Notes: a model not told the origin generated them from the letters alone. A DNA stretch of 64,000 nucleotides from JBPOFM01 sp051252455 (GCA_051252455.1 JBPOFM010000001.1:620001-684000); one strand, 5' to 3'; numbered from the stretch's first letter, positions 43,079 through 52,714 are shown. Translations and numbers: made by a program.

Positions 43079-44120
43079 AGTTTTTAATATATTTTATCGT
43101 TCTAAGGGCAAAGTAAAAAAAGCAAAGCAGCAAAAATGCTACAATTGGAAACGTGAACCAAAATTTCTGTGTCATTTTTGTCGATTCATTTCCTACTTCA
43201 GGGAATCTAGATAAAACATCATAATAAGAGGCTTCCTCTATTTTCATTTGATCCAACTTTCTTATAGAATCCCTAATTCGCATTCCGCTACCGATAAGTT
43301 CATATTCGTAGGTTTTTACTTTTTCTTGCTGTAATGGCAATAATCCCTGAAGGCCTACGAGAGCAGATCCTTTTTCGGATTCCTTTTTCATAATATCGAT
43401 ATAAACATTTTGAAGCGTGTCCATACGATCCAAATCTTTTTGGTAGACTGATTTTTTCATTTCTAGAGTCTCATCCCTTATACGCTTTTTGTCAATAGAA
43501 TATCTGTTTGAAAAGGTAGGATTGAATCCATCTTCAAGCTTTCTGAAAATATCCATTTGGAATGATTTGACAGTGACTAAAAACAATTCGCTAGAATATA
43601 TATCTCTGTTTTCGACAAAATCAAGGTAGGTTATATTTTGGGCTCTCGTACTATCTAGCGATCTTAAATAAAGATCATACTGTTTAAGCAGTTCATTCTT
43701 TGTTTCAGGTCCAGATTCCACCTCAAAACTTACTAATTTATCGGCTTCCTCTTCACTGATATTGAAGGTTTCTGCCAAAACTTCATGATTACCTTCTTTT
43801 AATAGAGAATTATAATAGCTCATATTGGTAACCAACTGATATTTAGAATCAAAATATGGTTTTACCAGCATACTCGCCTCGTAAATTTCTGGTTTGCTTT
43901 TTTCCAAAAAATACCCAATTACAAAAGCCAATCCTACGACTACGGCAACAATAACCATATAGTCGATTACAATCTTTAAGAATAAAATAATCGCATTAAA
44001 CAAGCCTTTGAATATGGAACCGACAAATCTAAAAAACTTATCAAACAGGCGCCCAATCGCGTTAAAAATCTGACCTAAATCAATTTCTTCAGAGTTTTGT
44101 TCTTGTAAATTATTACTCAT
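43068..44120 (-). CDS. Wzz-like two-helix membrane protein
   Basis: A 350-residue protein with an N-terminal cytoplasmic stretch rich in Phe and Gly, a transmembrane helix at about residues 52-75 (DYMVIVAVVVGLAFVIGYFL), a helical, charged periplasmic region of about 240 residues and a second helix near the C-terminus (FTFPIVAFLLLCFFYFAL). This is the layout of Wzz-type polysaccharide co-polymerases, which set chain length. No kinase domain follows. The match is topological rather than motif based. It sits between DUF6909 and rmlB in one operon. Confidence 0.5.
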   Translation of the reverse strand: MSNNLQEQNSEEIDLGQIFNAIGRLFDKFFRFVGSIFKGLFNAIILFLKIVIDYMVIVAVVVGLAFVIGYFLEKSKPEIYEASMLVKPYFDSKYQLVTNMSYYNSLLKEGNHEVLAETFNISEEEADKLVSFEVESGPETKNELLKQYDLYLRSLDSTRAQNITYLDFVENRDIYSSELFLVTVKSFQMDIFRKLEDGFNPTFSNRYSIDKKRIRDETLEMKKSVYQKDLDRMDTLQNVYIDIMKKESEKGSALVGLQGLLPLQQEKVKTYEYELIGSGMRIRDSIRKLDQMKIEEASYYDVLSRFPEVGNESTKMTQKFWFTFPIVAFLLLCFFYFALRTIKYIKNYEG

Positions 44121-44129
44121 TGCAGTAAC

Positions 44130-45818
44130 TTAATTAAAAATTTGTTGTAATATTTTCCTAGTGATCAAATAGGTGGGTTTTACTCCTGATGTTCCTAATC
44201 CTCCTGATGCTAAAGTACTTCCTGTTTCTAATGGATTATCACTAGCGTAGTATGCATATCTCACTTTCACGTCGGGATTGATGCTTCCTCTAACTTTGGC
44301 TGCGGCTTGAATGGCTTTTTGATAATGTGCACCTTCCATTTCTAAACCGATCACATTCCAGGTAGAATTAAAAAAGAACTTTAAAATCTCTTTATTCTGT
44401 AAGGATGTTCCTAAAACGGTAATCATTGAGCCTTCACAAACATGGATGCCTTGATTATCAAAATCTTCTCTCGAAAGTTCGTTGTCAAATGGGTAATTAT
44501 CCGCAGTTCCTTCAAATATGTGTGCAGATGGAATCATTATATCCCCTTTTCCTCCTTCCAGTATACCTGCTTTTCCCATTATGGAAACAGATTCCACATT
44601 GAGATGTGCTTTTTTGCCATTGACCTTAATTGGTTTCAACAATTCGTCCATCGTTTCATAGGCTTGCTCTCCAAACGCATAATCCATTACAAAAATGACA
44701 GGTTTATCAGCATCTTCTATCTCTTTGGACACTTCCAAATCAGTTTTTGTAAAATCGATTTTTGCGGTATCAAAAATTTGGACGTCTATGTATGTACCCG
44801 AAGCGTCCGGAATATAAATCATTCCTCTTTGCAACGCTTCTTTGGTAACTTTATTGCGTAAATCTTGATTGTCCTTTTGGCTTAGCGCTTCATACACTTC
44901 AAAAATTGTCTTTTTAGATGCTAAAGATTTCAATGCTTGAGGAGCAAAGAGCGAATTCATAACGCTATGCATATTGGCACTAATTATATGAATCGGTCGC
45001 TCTATCAGGTTGTTTTTTAGCAAAGCATCTTTGATACTGTCTGCCCATATCTCACCATGTATGTGATGTCCCAATCGCTCTCTTAAAACTGGACTGAAGG
45101 TAACAGTTCGCTTGTTGTTATTTACCACCTCTTCTAATGCCAATTTGCCCAACCAATACACCAAATGTAGAAAGCGATCTGGTTGGTCTGACAAAGAGAA
45201 GGAGTCATACACCTGCGTTATTTCGTTAAACGTTCTACCTAAAATGTTAGCGGTATGTGTTATGGCAATTTCTCTGTCTTGTTGAGATAGTTCCTTTTTA
45301 GAAGCGACTGCTTTTTCAAGTTTTATCCAATCACGAGTGGTGGTTCCTTGTTCGTCAATCAATACACGCTTACTTATTTTGTGAGATTCGACGAACATAA
45401 AAGTCAAATGCGTAAGAATATCGTAAATCTCTGAACGTCCACGAGTGATTTCAATATTCATTTGTTCATCATCGATTCGGAAACAGTTCCGTCTTCTTTT
45501 TGGAGGGATTATTGCCTTAAAGTGTGAATTACTATAACCTTCATCACTCGTTAGGTTGATAAATGTACATTCTTCTATGCCGTATGGCAACCTATCTATA
45601 ACATAAAGCAGACCTTCAAGTTCTGCTTTCTCTTCACCTATGGAACCATAAATTTCTGGTCTTAATTGCAACAAGGCTTCGCGAAGCGTTTCGCCCGAAA
45701 TACCCATCGGTTTATAAAAGCCTCGATTGAACAAATGTCGCATGGTAATGTACATTCTTTCAATCGCATTTGAGCTCTCTTGTGCTCTCGTTCTGGCGTG
45801 ATTTTTTTTGTTACTCAT
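44130..45818 (-). CDS. DUF6909 family protein with nucleoside-phosphorylase-like C-terminus
   Basis: A 562-residue soluble protein. The N-terminal 330 residues are not recognised beyond the DUF6909 family of Bacteroidota. The last 200 residues resemble purine nucleoside phosphorylases: SVSIMGKAGILEGGKGDIMI, then VLGTSLQNKE, GLEMEGAHYQ at residues 491-500 (the family's M-E-G motif that binds ribose) and ASDN near 525-528 (the catalytic-type Asp). This likeness is my reading of motifs, not a search. It starts an operon with the Wzz-like and rml genes; a reason for that is not evident. Confidence 0.65.
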   Translation of the reverse strand: MSNKKNHARTRAQESSNAIERMYITMRHLFNRGFYKPMGISGETLREALLQLRPEIYGSIGEEKAELEGLLYVIDRLPYGIEECTFINLTSDEGYSNSHFKAIIPPKRRRNCFRIDDEQMNIEITRGRSEIYDILTHLTFMFVESHKISKRVLIDEQGTTTRDWIKLEKAVASKKELSQQDREIAITHTANILGRTFNEITQVYDSFSLSDQPDRFLHLVYWLGKLALEEVVNNNKRTVTFSPVLRERLGHHIHGEIWADSIKDALLKNNLIERPIHIISANMHSVMNSLFAPQALKSLASKKTIFEVYEALSQKDNQDLRNKVTKEALQRGMIYIPDASGTYIDVQIFDTAKIDFTKTDLEVSKEIEDADKPVIFVMDYAFGEQAYETMDELLKPIKVNGKKAHLNVESVSIMGKAGILEGGKGDIMIPSAHIFEGTADNYPFDNELSREDFDNQGIHVCEGSMITVLGTSLQNKEILKFFFNSTWNVIGLEMEGAHYQKAIQAAAKVRGSINPDVKVRYAYYASDNPLETGSTLASGGLGTSGVKPTYLITRKILQQIFN

Positions 45819-45835
45819 TGTATTTCTTTAACCTG

Positions 45836-45864
45836 CAAATATAGTATTATTTAGTTAATTTCAA
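45836..45864 (-). promoter_or_regulatory. promoter for DUF6909-wzz-rmlBACD
   Basis: On the minus strand, a TTG at 45864-45862 and TATATTTG at 45843-45836 are separated by 18 bp, a full match to the Bacteroidota -33/-7 arrangement. The -7 box ends 17 bp before the DUF6909 ATG. The -33 part lies inside the end of the GH3 gene. Confidence 0.55.
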
Positions 45865-47349
45865 CGATACCAAGGCGTCGGCGATTTTACGATCATTCGA
45901 TAAGCGCGGTATTTTGTTTTGCCCTCCAAGTTTTCCAATAGATTTCATATAATCCTGAAATCCATTTTTTTTGACTAAAGTTATCTTTAATGTTTGAAGT
46001 ACTTTTCCTGTAATTAAATCTAAATAATACGAGTTTTGCTTCTGAAGCGAATTCTCTATTTTTTGAATAATTTCAACTAAATTTTCTGGTGCATTTTCAA
46101 ATTCAATAAACCATTCATGATAAGGTAAACCAGAATCTGGATTGATTTGTGGCGCCACTGTAAATTCTGAAACCTGAATATTGGTAGATTCCAAAGCATC
46201 ATTCAAGGCTTGCTCCACTTCTTTGCCAATAACATGTTCGCCAAAAGCCGAAATGAAATGTTTGATTCGACCAGAAACAATCAGTCTGTATGGTTTTGTG
46301 CACGTAAATTCTACAGTATCGCCCAGATTATATGCCCAAAGCCCTGCGTTTGAAGAAATGATCATCACATAGTTGACGCCAATTTTTACGTCCTTAATAG
46401 TGATGCGTTTTGGGTGTTCTTCAAAAAATTCGTCCGCTTTTACAAACTCATAAAAAATTCCTGAATTTAGTTGTAGCAACATGCCTTTTTCGTTCTGCTT
46501 GTCCTGAAAGGCAAAAAAACCTTCACTGGCAGGATAGAGTTCAATACTGTCCACCTTTCTTCCGATGAGACTTTCGAATTTGGCCCTATAAGGCTCATAA
46601 TTCACACCGCCAAAAATGAATAAATTGAAATTTTTAAACACCTCGCCAACTTTCTTACCCGTTTTCTGATTGATCTTTTCATAATACATTTGTACCCAAG
46701 ATGGAATCCCAGAGATAACGGTCATGTCTTCCGGCAATGTTTCTTCTACGATCGCCCCAACTTTCATTTCCCAGTCGTCAATACAATTGGTTTCCCAAGA
46801 AGGCATTCTGTTTTTTTGGAGATATTTAGGAACGTAGTGCGCCACAATTCCTGATAATCTTCCTAGTTGAATCCCGTTCTTTTCTTCCAAAATCGGACTC
46901 CCTTGTAGAAAAATCATTTTGCCATTGACAAAGTTACTGTTGCCTGTTTCTGCGATGTACATTAAAATGGCATTTCTAGCAGCTTCAACATGTGTCGGCA
47001 TGCTTTCTTTGGTGATGGGAATATATTTTGAACCTGATGTCGTGCCAGATGTTTTTGCGAAATAAATAGGCTTTCCTTTCCAGAGAATATCTTCTTCTCC
47101 AGCTACCACCATTTCTATATAAGGTTTTAAATCCTCATAATCTCGAATGGGAACACGTTTGGTAAACTCTGAATGGGAATTGATATTTTTAAAATCGTGG
47201 TCTTTGCCGAATTTGGTTTCGGCCGCAACAGATATTAACTTACTAAAGACTTTATCCTGTGTTTCGATCGGTGCATTCGCCCATTTTAAAACGGACTTTT
47301 TAACTATATAAGCAAATGGTTTGGCTAAAGCTGATTTTAGTGAAAACAT
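45847..47349 (-). CDS. GH3 family acyl-adenylate enzyme
   Basis: A 500-residue member of the GH3 (auxin-responsive promoter) family. It has the ATP-binding FAKTSGTTSGSKYIPITKES near residues 107-126, ELYPASEGFFAFQ, and GLWAYNLGDTVEFT (ribose-binding Asp). Plant GH3 enzymes join amino acids to acyl hormones. The bacterial members have no substrate I can name. The gene overlaps the M23 peptidase gene by 1 bp and lies at the boundary of the polysaccharide locus. Confidence 0.85.
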   Translation of the reverse strand: MFSLKSALAKPFAYIVKKSVLKWANAPIETQDKVFSKLISVAAETKFGKDHDFKNINSHSEFTKRVPIRDYEDLKPYIEMVVAGEEDILWKGKPIYFAKTSGTTSGSKYIPITKESMPTHVEAARNAILMYIAETGNSNFVNGKMIFLQGSPILEEKNGIQLGRLSGIVAHYVPKYLQKNRMPSWETNCIDDWEMKVGAIVEETLPEDMTVISGIPSWVQMYYEKINQKTGKKVGEVFKNFNLFIFGGVNYEPYRAKFESLIGRKVDSIELYPASEGFFAFQDKQNEKGMLLQLNSGIFYEFVKADEFFEEHPKRITIKDVKIGVNYVMIISSNAGLWAYNLGDTVEFTCTKPYRLIVSGRIKHFISAFGEHVIGKEVEQALNDALESTNIQVSEFTVAPQINPDSGLPYHEWFIEFENAPENLVEIIQKIENSLQKQNSYYLDLITGKVLQTLKITLVKKNGFQDYMKSIGKLGGQNKIPRLSNDRKIADALVSLKLTK

Positions 47350-48215
47350 TATTTGAAGTCGATAAAATTAGTTGGATTGATCGGATATCCTTTACTCCAT
47401 AATTCAAAATGGAGATGAGGTCCTGTCGTATAGTCTCCTGTGTTTCCCGCCAAGGCAATCACTTCGCCTGCTTTGACCAAATCACCTTGTTGTTTAGTTA
47501 AGGAAGCATTGTGTTTATAAACGGAAATTAGTTCTTGATTGTGTTCAACTATAACAACATATCCTGTTTCTGAGGTCCATTCCGCAAAAATGACGGTGCC
47601 GTCGGCAGTCGCCTTTACAGGAGTATCTTTAGCGACCACGATATCTACGGCATAATGCTTCGTTTTTATATCATACCCTTCTGAAATTGTTCCATTTACC
47701 GGAGGAAATAAAATAAAATTGGATCCGGAACTTGAGGTTTCAAACAAATTATATTTATCTTCTTTGTCAACTTTTTCACGCAAAATGGAGTCTTCTTTTG
47801 AGGTAGCAACCTTGATGGCCGCGATGTCATTTCCAGCAGCGGCTATAATAGAATCTCTATTGAATTGTACTGTTTTAACATCCCCAGTCAGTACACGTTT
47901 AATAGAGGCGTAATATTTTTCATTCAAAGAAATGACCTGCTGAAGTGAGTCTGATTTAAAACTTAATTCTGTAGCTTGTTTTTTTAATCGTGCGGATGAG
48001 TATCCTGGTATAAATTCCCTTAGAGATGTAAAAGCGATCAAAAATGTCGTGCCTGCAATTAATATAATAGTGGAGAGCATTACTATGACAAAGACATTTA
48101 ACCGCGTTAATTTAATGGCGAAACGCTCCTCAAAGGTATCTTCATTAAGTACTACCAGTCGATACTTGTGGAGTAGTTTCTTTGCAAATTTTTTATCTTT
48201 CTTTCTTTCTGCCAT
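47349..48215 (-). CDS. M23 family murein DD-endopeptidase
   Basis: A 288-residue protein with a lysine-rich N-terminus, one transmembrane helix (about residues 35-60, VFVIVMLSTIILIAGTTFLI), a helical linker and a C-terminal lysostaphin-type domain. The metal ligands are present as HYAVDIVV (His and Asp) and HLHFELW, and NTGDYTTGPHLH is the usual lead-in. It should cut or bind peptidoglycan cross-links in the periplasm. The ATG at 48215 was chosen over a TTG at 48224. It is followed without a gap by GH3. Confidence 0.88.
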   Translation of the reverse strand: MAERKKDKKFAKKLLHKYRLVVLNEDTFEERFAIKLTRLNVFVIVMLSTIILIAGTTFLIAFTSLREFIPGYSSARLKKQATELSFKSDSLQQVISLNEKYYASIKRVLTGDVKTVQFNRDSIIAAAGNDIAAIKVATSKEDSILREKVDKEDKYNLFETSSSGSNFILFPPVNGTISEGYDIKTKHYAVDIVVAKDTPVKATADGTVIFAEWTSETGYVVIVEHNQELISVYKHNASLTKQQGDLVKAGEVIALAGNTGDYTTGPHLHFELWSKGYPINPTNFIDFK

Positions 48216-48265
48216 TAAAAACAAAATTAATTAAAAATCGTCCAATTAGTATTGCCATTTTTCTA

Positions 48266-48310
48266 AAGTTTAATTTTAACGTATAAATTGAAGTTTAATT
48301 ATTAAATTTG
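48266..48310 (+). promoter_or_regulatory. tatA promoter region with direct repeats
   Basis: A -7 box TAAATTTG lies at 48303-48310, 20 bp before the tatA ATG. Upstream are two copies of AAGTTTAATT (48266-48275 and 48291-48300), 25 bp apart start to start. They could be a regulator site or chance in AT-rich DNA. Confidence 0.35.
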
Positions 48311-48330
48311 TAGTTCAAAATTAAAATGTT

Positions 48331-48522
48331 ATGATATCAGCAGGTATATTTTTAGCGATTGGAGTTTGGCAGATCGTTGTAGTGGTCGTCTTGGTTTTAT
48401 TGCTTTTTGGCGGAAAGAAAATCCCAGAATTGATGAGAGGTTTAGGCAGTGGAATAAAAGAGTTTAAGGACGCTAGTAAAGAAGACACCGACAAAGAAGC
48501 GACCACAGAAAGAAAAGAATAG
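48331..48522 (+). CDS. tatA: Sec-independent translocase subunit TatA/E
   Basis: A 63-residue protein with one N-terminal transmembrane helix (IGVWQIVVVVVLVLLLFGG), the FGGKKIPELMRGLGSG hinge and amphipathic helix, and a charged tail. This is the standard TatA layout; it forms the pore that exports folded proteins. tatB and tatC are not adjacent, as is usual in Bacteroidota. Flanked by a promoter and an intrinsic terminator, so it is monocistronic. Confidence 0.92.
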   Translation: MISAGIFLAIGVWQIVVVVVLVLLLFGGKKIPELMRGLGSGIKEFKDASKEDTDKEATTERKE

Positions 48523-48539
48523 TTTTCGGTCAATACGAA

Positions 48540-48569
48540 AAAAAAGCCAACAGTGATGTTGGCTTTTTT
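48540..48569. terminator. bidirectional intrinsic terminator tatA / DUF4837
   Basis: A perfect hairpin: AAAAAAGCCAAC, loop AGTGAT, GTTGGCTTTTTT. It has T-tracts on both strands and lies between the convergent tatA and DUF4837 stops. Confidence 0.9.
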
Positions 48570-48570
48570 G

Positions 48571-49548
48571 TTACTTTATCTTTACAGATCTCAAAATTGC
48601 TTCGAGTTCAAATACGTGGTCACGTTTTTCTATAGAAGGGGCAAACACATAGCCTTCAACAACGACATATCTGTTATTCGCCTTGTCTTCAATAGCATAA
48701 TTTATAAAAGGTCCAGACATAAAGGCGTTTTTCATGTCCCAAATTCCCTTGGTTTCTATGGTTGGTTTTCCATCTATAGTAGTTTCAAACACATAGGGCG
48801 CATAAGCTTCTTCAGTAATCATATATGCTCCTTCAACAGAACTTTGAATATGAGCCTTACCAATGGAATCACGCATTCTGATAATGTCACCTACTGTAGT
48901 ACTATCGGTTTTATGGATTTGATTTGAAGGCACTTCATAAATTAAAAAATCCATATTGCCTGTGGTAATGTCCTTTCTGATCCAAAAGAAGTTGTCCTCC
49001 TGGGTGGCAATTCTATAAGCTGTTGGAAACTTTATGTCAACACCCAATTGATCTTGGATGGGTTTGGAATCAAACAAAGAAATATTGATACGTCGTTGTT
49101 TTTCTTCGATCTCTTCCTTTTTGAATGCTGCAATGATTCTTTCAGCATTGTTTTTCATCTGATCAATGATTTCTTGATTGGTCATTCCAGACACAACAAT
49201 TAAGGTTTGTGGTCTTGAAAATGTGTCTTCACCAATCGAAGTGTCTGCTGATTTTCCTTTCTCAATTTTTAAGACGATTCGGTTTTTTGTGGCAAAACCA
49301 GAAAATACCTGTGGCGGCATTTGGCTAATTGTAAATATCGGCTCTTCTTGGGGTAGTGCAGGAACTGCGGCTGCAAAGATCTCCCTGGCAGCTTCTCCTA
49401 CACTTTCTTCCCAAAGCAAATTATCTACAACAACCAAAAGATTATTGATATTACCCGACGAAGCAGGTACGATTCGTTGGTTGGACGATTTATCGTTACA
49501 GCTTAAAAATGTCAGCGTAATTGTTAAAAACGTGAAAAGATATTTCAT
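48571..49548 (-). CDS. DUF4837 family lipoprotein
   Basis: A 325-residue protein with a lipoprotein signal (MKYLFTFLTITLTFLSC, Cys17 as anchor) and a mixed alpha/beta body without membrane segments. It resembles the DUF4837 family of Bacteroidota. It has no recognised catalytic motif. It is downstream of the MltD-type gene (75-bp gap) and may share its transcript; its 3' end meets the bidirectional terminator. Confidence 0.75.
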   Translation of the reverse strand: MKYLFTFLTITLTFLSCNDKSSNQRIVPASSGNINNLLVVVDNLLWEESVGEAAREIFAAAVPALPQEEPIFTISQMPPQVFSGFATKNRIVLKIEKGKSADTSIGEDTFSRPQTLIVVSGMTNQEIIDQMKNNAERIIAAFKKEEIEEKQRRINISLFDSKPIQDQLGVDIKFPTAYRIATQEDNFFWIRKDITTGNMDFLIYEVPSNQIHKTDSTTVGDIIRMRDSIGKAHIQSSVEGAYMITEEAYAPYVFETTIDGKPTIETKGIWDMKNAFMSGPFINYAIEDKANNRYVVVEGYVFAPSIEKRDHVFELEAILRSVKIK

Positions 49549-49623
49549 TAGATTCTGATTTTATAATGGCACAGGAACAGCTTGCTTTAAAGACTTGACA
49601 AATGAATCATTATGACGGATGAT

Positions 49624-51198
49624 TCATTTTGATACTTTTAGGGTGGTTCCTACTTTTAAGTTACTACCACTAATATCGTTCCATTTTTTGATATCATCAA
49701 CAGAAACACCAGAAAATTTTTGTGAAATACTCCATAAGGAGTCGCCGCTCCTCACTTTATAAGTCTTTGCGTTGGTGGAAACGATAGCTTTCGAATTTGA
49801 AGAGTTATCTGTAGAGTTTGATGTTGAACTAGAAGAAGTGCTACTGTGTGAGTAAATTTTAAGCCGCTGACCTACCTTTAAGTTGTTGCTTCTCAAACCA
49901 TTCCATTTTTTAATATCACTCACGCGAACACCATATTTTCTCGCCACCTTACCCAGATAATCACCAGACCTTACTTTATAGGTTGTTTTACTTTCCTGTT
50001 CCAATAATTGCGGCATTGGTTTCTCTCGTTTGTCGCTTTCACTTTGCACATGTGCATAAATTTCCTTTTCATTGGTCACAAATCTCCCGATAGCGTGACG
50101 AGGTAATCTCAAGGTGTGATCTTCACCTTCTACATAAGGGATGATGTCTAATTTATAGGCTGGGTTTAAAAACTGTAGTTCCTCAATCGGTAGTTCCATC
50201 AATTCGGCCACTTGATCTAGACTTATCGTTTGTTTCACGTGGATCGTATCTGTTTCCATATAACGGTATCCTGATGCTGCTTTTTTAAATCCATGCTCTT
50301 CGGCATACTCAAAAATATACATTGTCGCCAAAAATGCTGGGAGATAGCCCGCTGTCTCACGAGGTAAATGTGGTCTTAAATTCCAGTAATTTTGATAACC
50401 ACCAGAACGACGAATCGCTTTGCTGACATTTCCTGGTCCTGAATTATAGGCCGCCAGAGCCAAATCCCAATCGCCAAAAATCTCATATAATTTTGCCAGA
50501 TACTTACTAGCAGCAATCGTTGATTTAATGGGATCGCTGCGTTCATCTACATAACTGGTCACATTCAATCCGTACATTTTTCCGGTAGGATACATGAACT
50601 GCCATAGGCCAGTCGCACCAACTCTAGATTTTGCCCGTGGTTTTAATGCAGATTCTACTATCGCTAAATACTTTATTTCCAATGGGACATCCATATTGTC
50701 CAATTCCTTCTCGAACAATGGGAAATAATACTCACTCAATGCCATCAAACGTTGCATCGAAGAACGTCTATTTTTTAAATAGGATTTTATAACACTTTCT
50801 AAGCCTGGATTGTATTCAATATTGAAAGGCGTATTCGCGCTCATTTTGTGCAAACGCATTTTTAAAGTGTCTGTAGAAAGTTCTGGAAGATCCACTTCTT
50901 CAAACTTAATGTCAGTAATAGATTGATAGATGGTATCAAATAAGGTATTACTGTATAATTCTTCGAGCCATTTTTCGTCATATTCTGATGCGACTTGTTG
51001 GTCTTCCCATCTTTTGACGGTTAAAGAATCAATAACTGGTTCAATTGTTTTGATACCCGTTGGATTACCATCTAAAATAGAATCGATTTTAGAAGGATTG
51101 ACCTTATTGACATTTTTTCCCTTTTGTTCAACTTGAGAAAAACACGTGAAAATGCTCAATAAAAGTGCAAAAAATAGGGTTATCTGTTTTTGGTTCAT
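49624..51198 (-). CDS. mltD: membrane-bound lytic transglycosylase with LysM repeats (MltD type)
   Basis: A 524-residue exported enzyme. A cleavable signal peptide (residues about 1-21) is followed by the SLT domain with the catalytic glutamate in AIVESALKPRAKSRVGATGL (the ES pair), LWQFMYPTGKMYGL and AYNSGPGNVSKAI. Two LysM modules at the C-terminus (about residues 402-445 and 477-522, both YKVRSGD...KWNG/KWND) bind peptidoglycan; a Ser-rich linker separates them. It cleaves glycan strands in the periplasm. Confidence 0.9.
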   Translation of the reverse strand: MNQKQITLFFALLLSIFTCFSQVEQKGKNVNKVNPSKIDSILDGNPTGIKTIEPVIDSLTVKRWEDQQVASEYDEKWLEELYSNTLFDTIYQSITDIKFEEVDLPELSTDTLKMRLHKMSANTPFNIEYNPGLESVIKSYLKNRRSSMQRLMALSEYYFPLFEKELDNMDVPLEIKYLAIVESALKPRAKSRVGATGLWQFMYPTGKMYGLNVTSYVDERSDPIKSTIAASKYLAKLYEIFGDWDLALAAYNSGPGNVSKAIRRSGGYQNYWNLRPHLPRETAGYLPAFLATMYIFEYAEEHGFKKAASGYRYMETDTIHVKQTISLDQVAELMELPIEELQFLNPAYKLDIIPYVEGEDHTLRLPRHAIGRFVTNEKEIYAHVQSESDKREKPMPQLLEQESKTTYKVRSGDYLGKVARKYGVRVSDIKKWNGLRSNNLKVGQRLKIYSHSSTSSSSTSNSTDNSSNSKAIVSTNAKTYKVRSGDSLWSISQKFSGVSVDDIKKWNDISGSNLKVGTTLKVSK

Positions 51199-51332
51199 CC
51201 GTAAAAGCTATAAGGTATCTAAACGATATGGTTGGTTAAATCGTACAATGATATTCAAAAACAGTATAAAAAACAACATTTTAACACAATAATTTGCGTT
51301 TCATCGGAATATTTCCACGCTTCATCGATAGA

Positions 51333-52523
51333 CTAATCATTCAAAATTGCTGCGATTCCTGGAAGCGTTTGTCCTTCTAGACTTTCCAACATGGCGCCTC
51401 CACCTGTGCTCACATAACTTACTCTGTCATCAAAACCGAATTGCTTCACGGCCGCTACCGAATCACCTCCACCAACTAATGAAAACGCTCCATTTTTAGT
51501 GGCTTCCGATATGGAATTTCCTAGTTCAATGGTGCCTTTTGCGAAGTTCTCCATTTCAAATACACCAAGTGGTCCATTCCAAAGTATGGTTTTGCATTGC
51601 ATCACCACATCATGAAAATTCTTGATGGAATTTGGGCCTGCGTCTAGTCCTTGCCAACCTTTTGGTATTTTATCTATATCGACTTTTTTGGTCTTTGCAT
51701 TATTGTCAAATGCGTCTGCAGCAACCACATCGATTGGTAAATGAATTTTTACATTCTTTTCTTTTGCCTGTTTCAAGATGTCCAACGCCAAGTCCAACTT
51801 GTCATCTTCACAGATGGAATCCCCTACAGTGCCACCTTGCGCTTTCACAAAAGTAAACGCCATGCCACCTCCAAGTATGAGATGGTCAACTTTGTCGAGA
51901 ATATTCTCGATAACAGTGATTTTTGAAGATACTTTTGCACCTCCCAAAATTGCCAAAACGGGTTTATCTCCGGTTTCCATGACTTTTTCAATACTTTCAA
52001 TTTCTTGTGCCAGCAATGTTCCGAAGCATTTTTTATTTGGAAAAAATTCAGCAACAACTGTAGTGGACGCATGAGCTCTATGAGCGGTTCCGAACGCATC
52101 ATTCACATAAACATCTCCTAATTTTGATAAATTTTTGGCAAAATCTTTGTCGCCAGCCTCTTCCTCTTTGTGAAAACGTAAATTTTCCAATACTAAAATT
52201 TCGCCCGGATTTAAATCTTTAGCGGCAGCTTCAGCCTCTTTCCCAACACAATCATTCACAAAGATTGCTTTTACACCAATCACTTCCTCTATTTTATTAA
52301 TAATGTGTTTTAGAGAAAATTGGTCTTGCACGCCTTTTGGTCTTCCCAAATGGGACATGAGAATACAGCTTCCACCATCTTCCAAAATTTTAATAATCGT
52401 TGGTTTTGCAGCTTCTATTCTAGAGGCATCTGTAACGTTGAAATTTTCATCCAAAGGGACATTAAAATCAACACGAATAAGGGCTTTTTTATCTTTGAAA
52501 TTGAAATCATTTAGAGTTTTCAT
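51333..52523 (-). CDS. pgk: phosphoglycerate kinase
   Basis: A 396-residue glycolytic enzyme that makes ATP from 1,3-bisphosphoglycerate. The N-terminal KKALIRVDFNVPLDE, SHLGRPKG, the ADP-binding region and the C-terminal GGGDSVAAVKQFG and STGGGAMLESLEG are all intact. The length is standard. A -7 box lies 24 bp upstream. A 134-bp gap after it, up to the mltD start, shows no clear terminator. Confidence 0.96.
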   Translation of the reverse strand: MKTLNDFNFKDKKALIRVDFNVPLDENFNVTDASRIEAAKPTIIKILEDGGSCILMSHLGRPKGVQDQFSLKHIINKIEEVIGVKAIFVNDCVGKEAEAAAKDLNPGEILVLENLRFHKEEEAGDKDFAKNLSKLGDVYVNDAFGTAHRAHASTTVVAEFFPNKKCFGTLLAQEIESIEKVMETGDKPVLAILGGAKVSSKITVIENILDKVDHLILGGGMAFTFVKAQGGTVGDSICEDDKLDLALDILKQAKEKNVKIHLPIDVVAADAFDNNAKTKKVDIDKIPKGWQGLDAGPNSIKNFHDVVMQCKTILWNGPLGVFEMENFAKGTIELGNSISEATKNGAFSLVGGGDSVAAVKQFGFDDRVSYVSTGGGAMLESLEGQTLPGIAAILND

Positions 52524-52547
52524 GTGCTGGTGTTTTTATTTGAATGA

Positions 52548-52555
52548 CAAATGTA
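52548..52555 (-). promoter_or_regulatory. -7 box for pgk
   Basis: TACATTTG on the minus strand, 24 bp before the pgk ATG. No -33 TTG at normal spacing. The 203-bp pgk/holB gap holds this and the holB box. Confidence 0.4.
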
Positions 52556-52714
52556 ACCAATTAAAAAGAGGATTAAAATGACTTTTTTAACAAATTAAAA
52601 TCAAACACCTCATGATGAATTCATTGAATATGATATTAAAAACCAAATTGTCATAATTAGAAATGTCAACAAATTAACCCTCAATCTGGGAATTTTATAG
52701 ACTGATAAAAACCC

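Noticed and set aside
50231..50246. Possible third parS site, TGTTTCACGTGGATCG
   Set aside because: The left half fits but the right half differs from the consensus at several bases, and it lies inside the mltD coding sequence.
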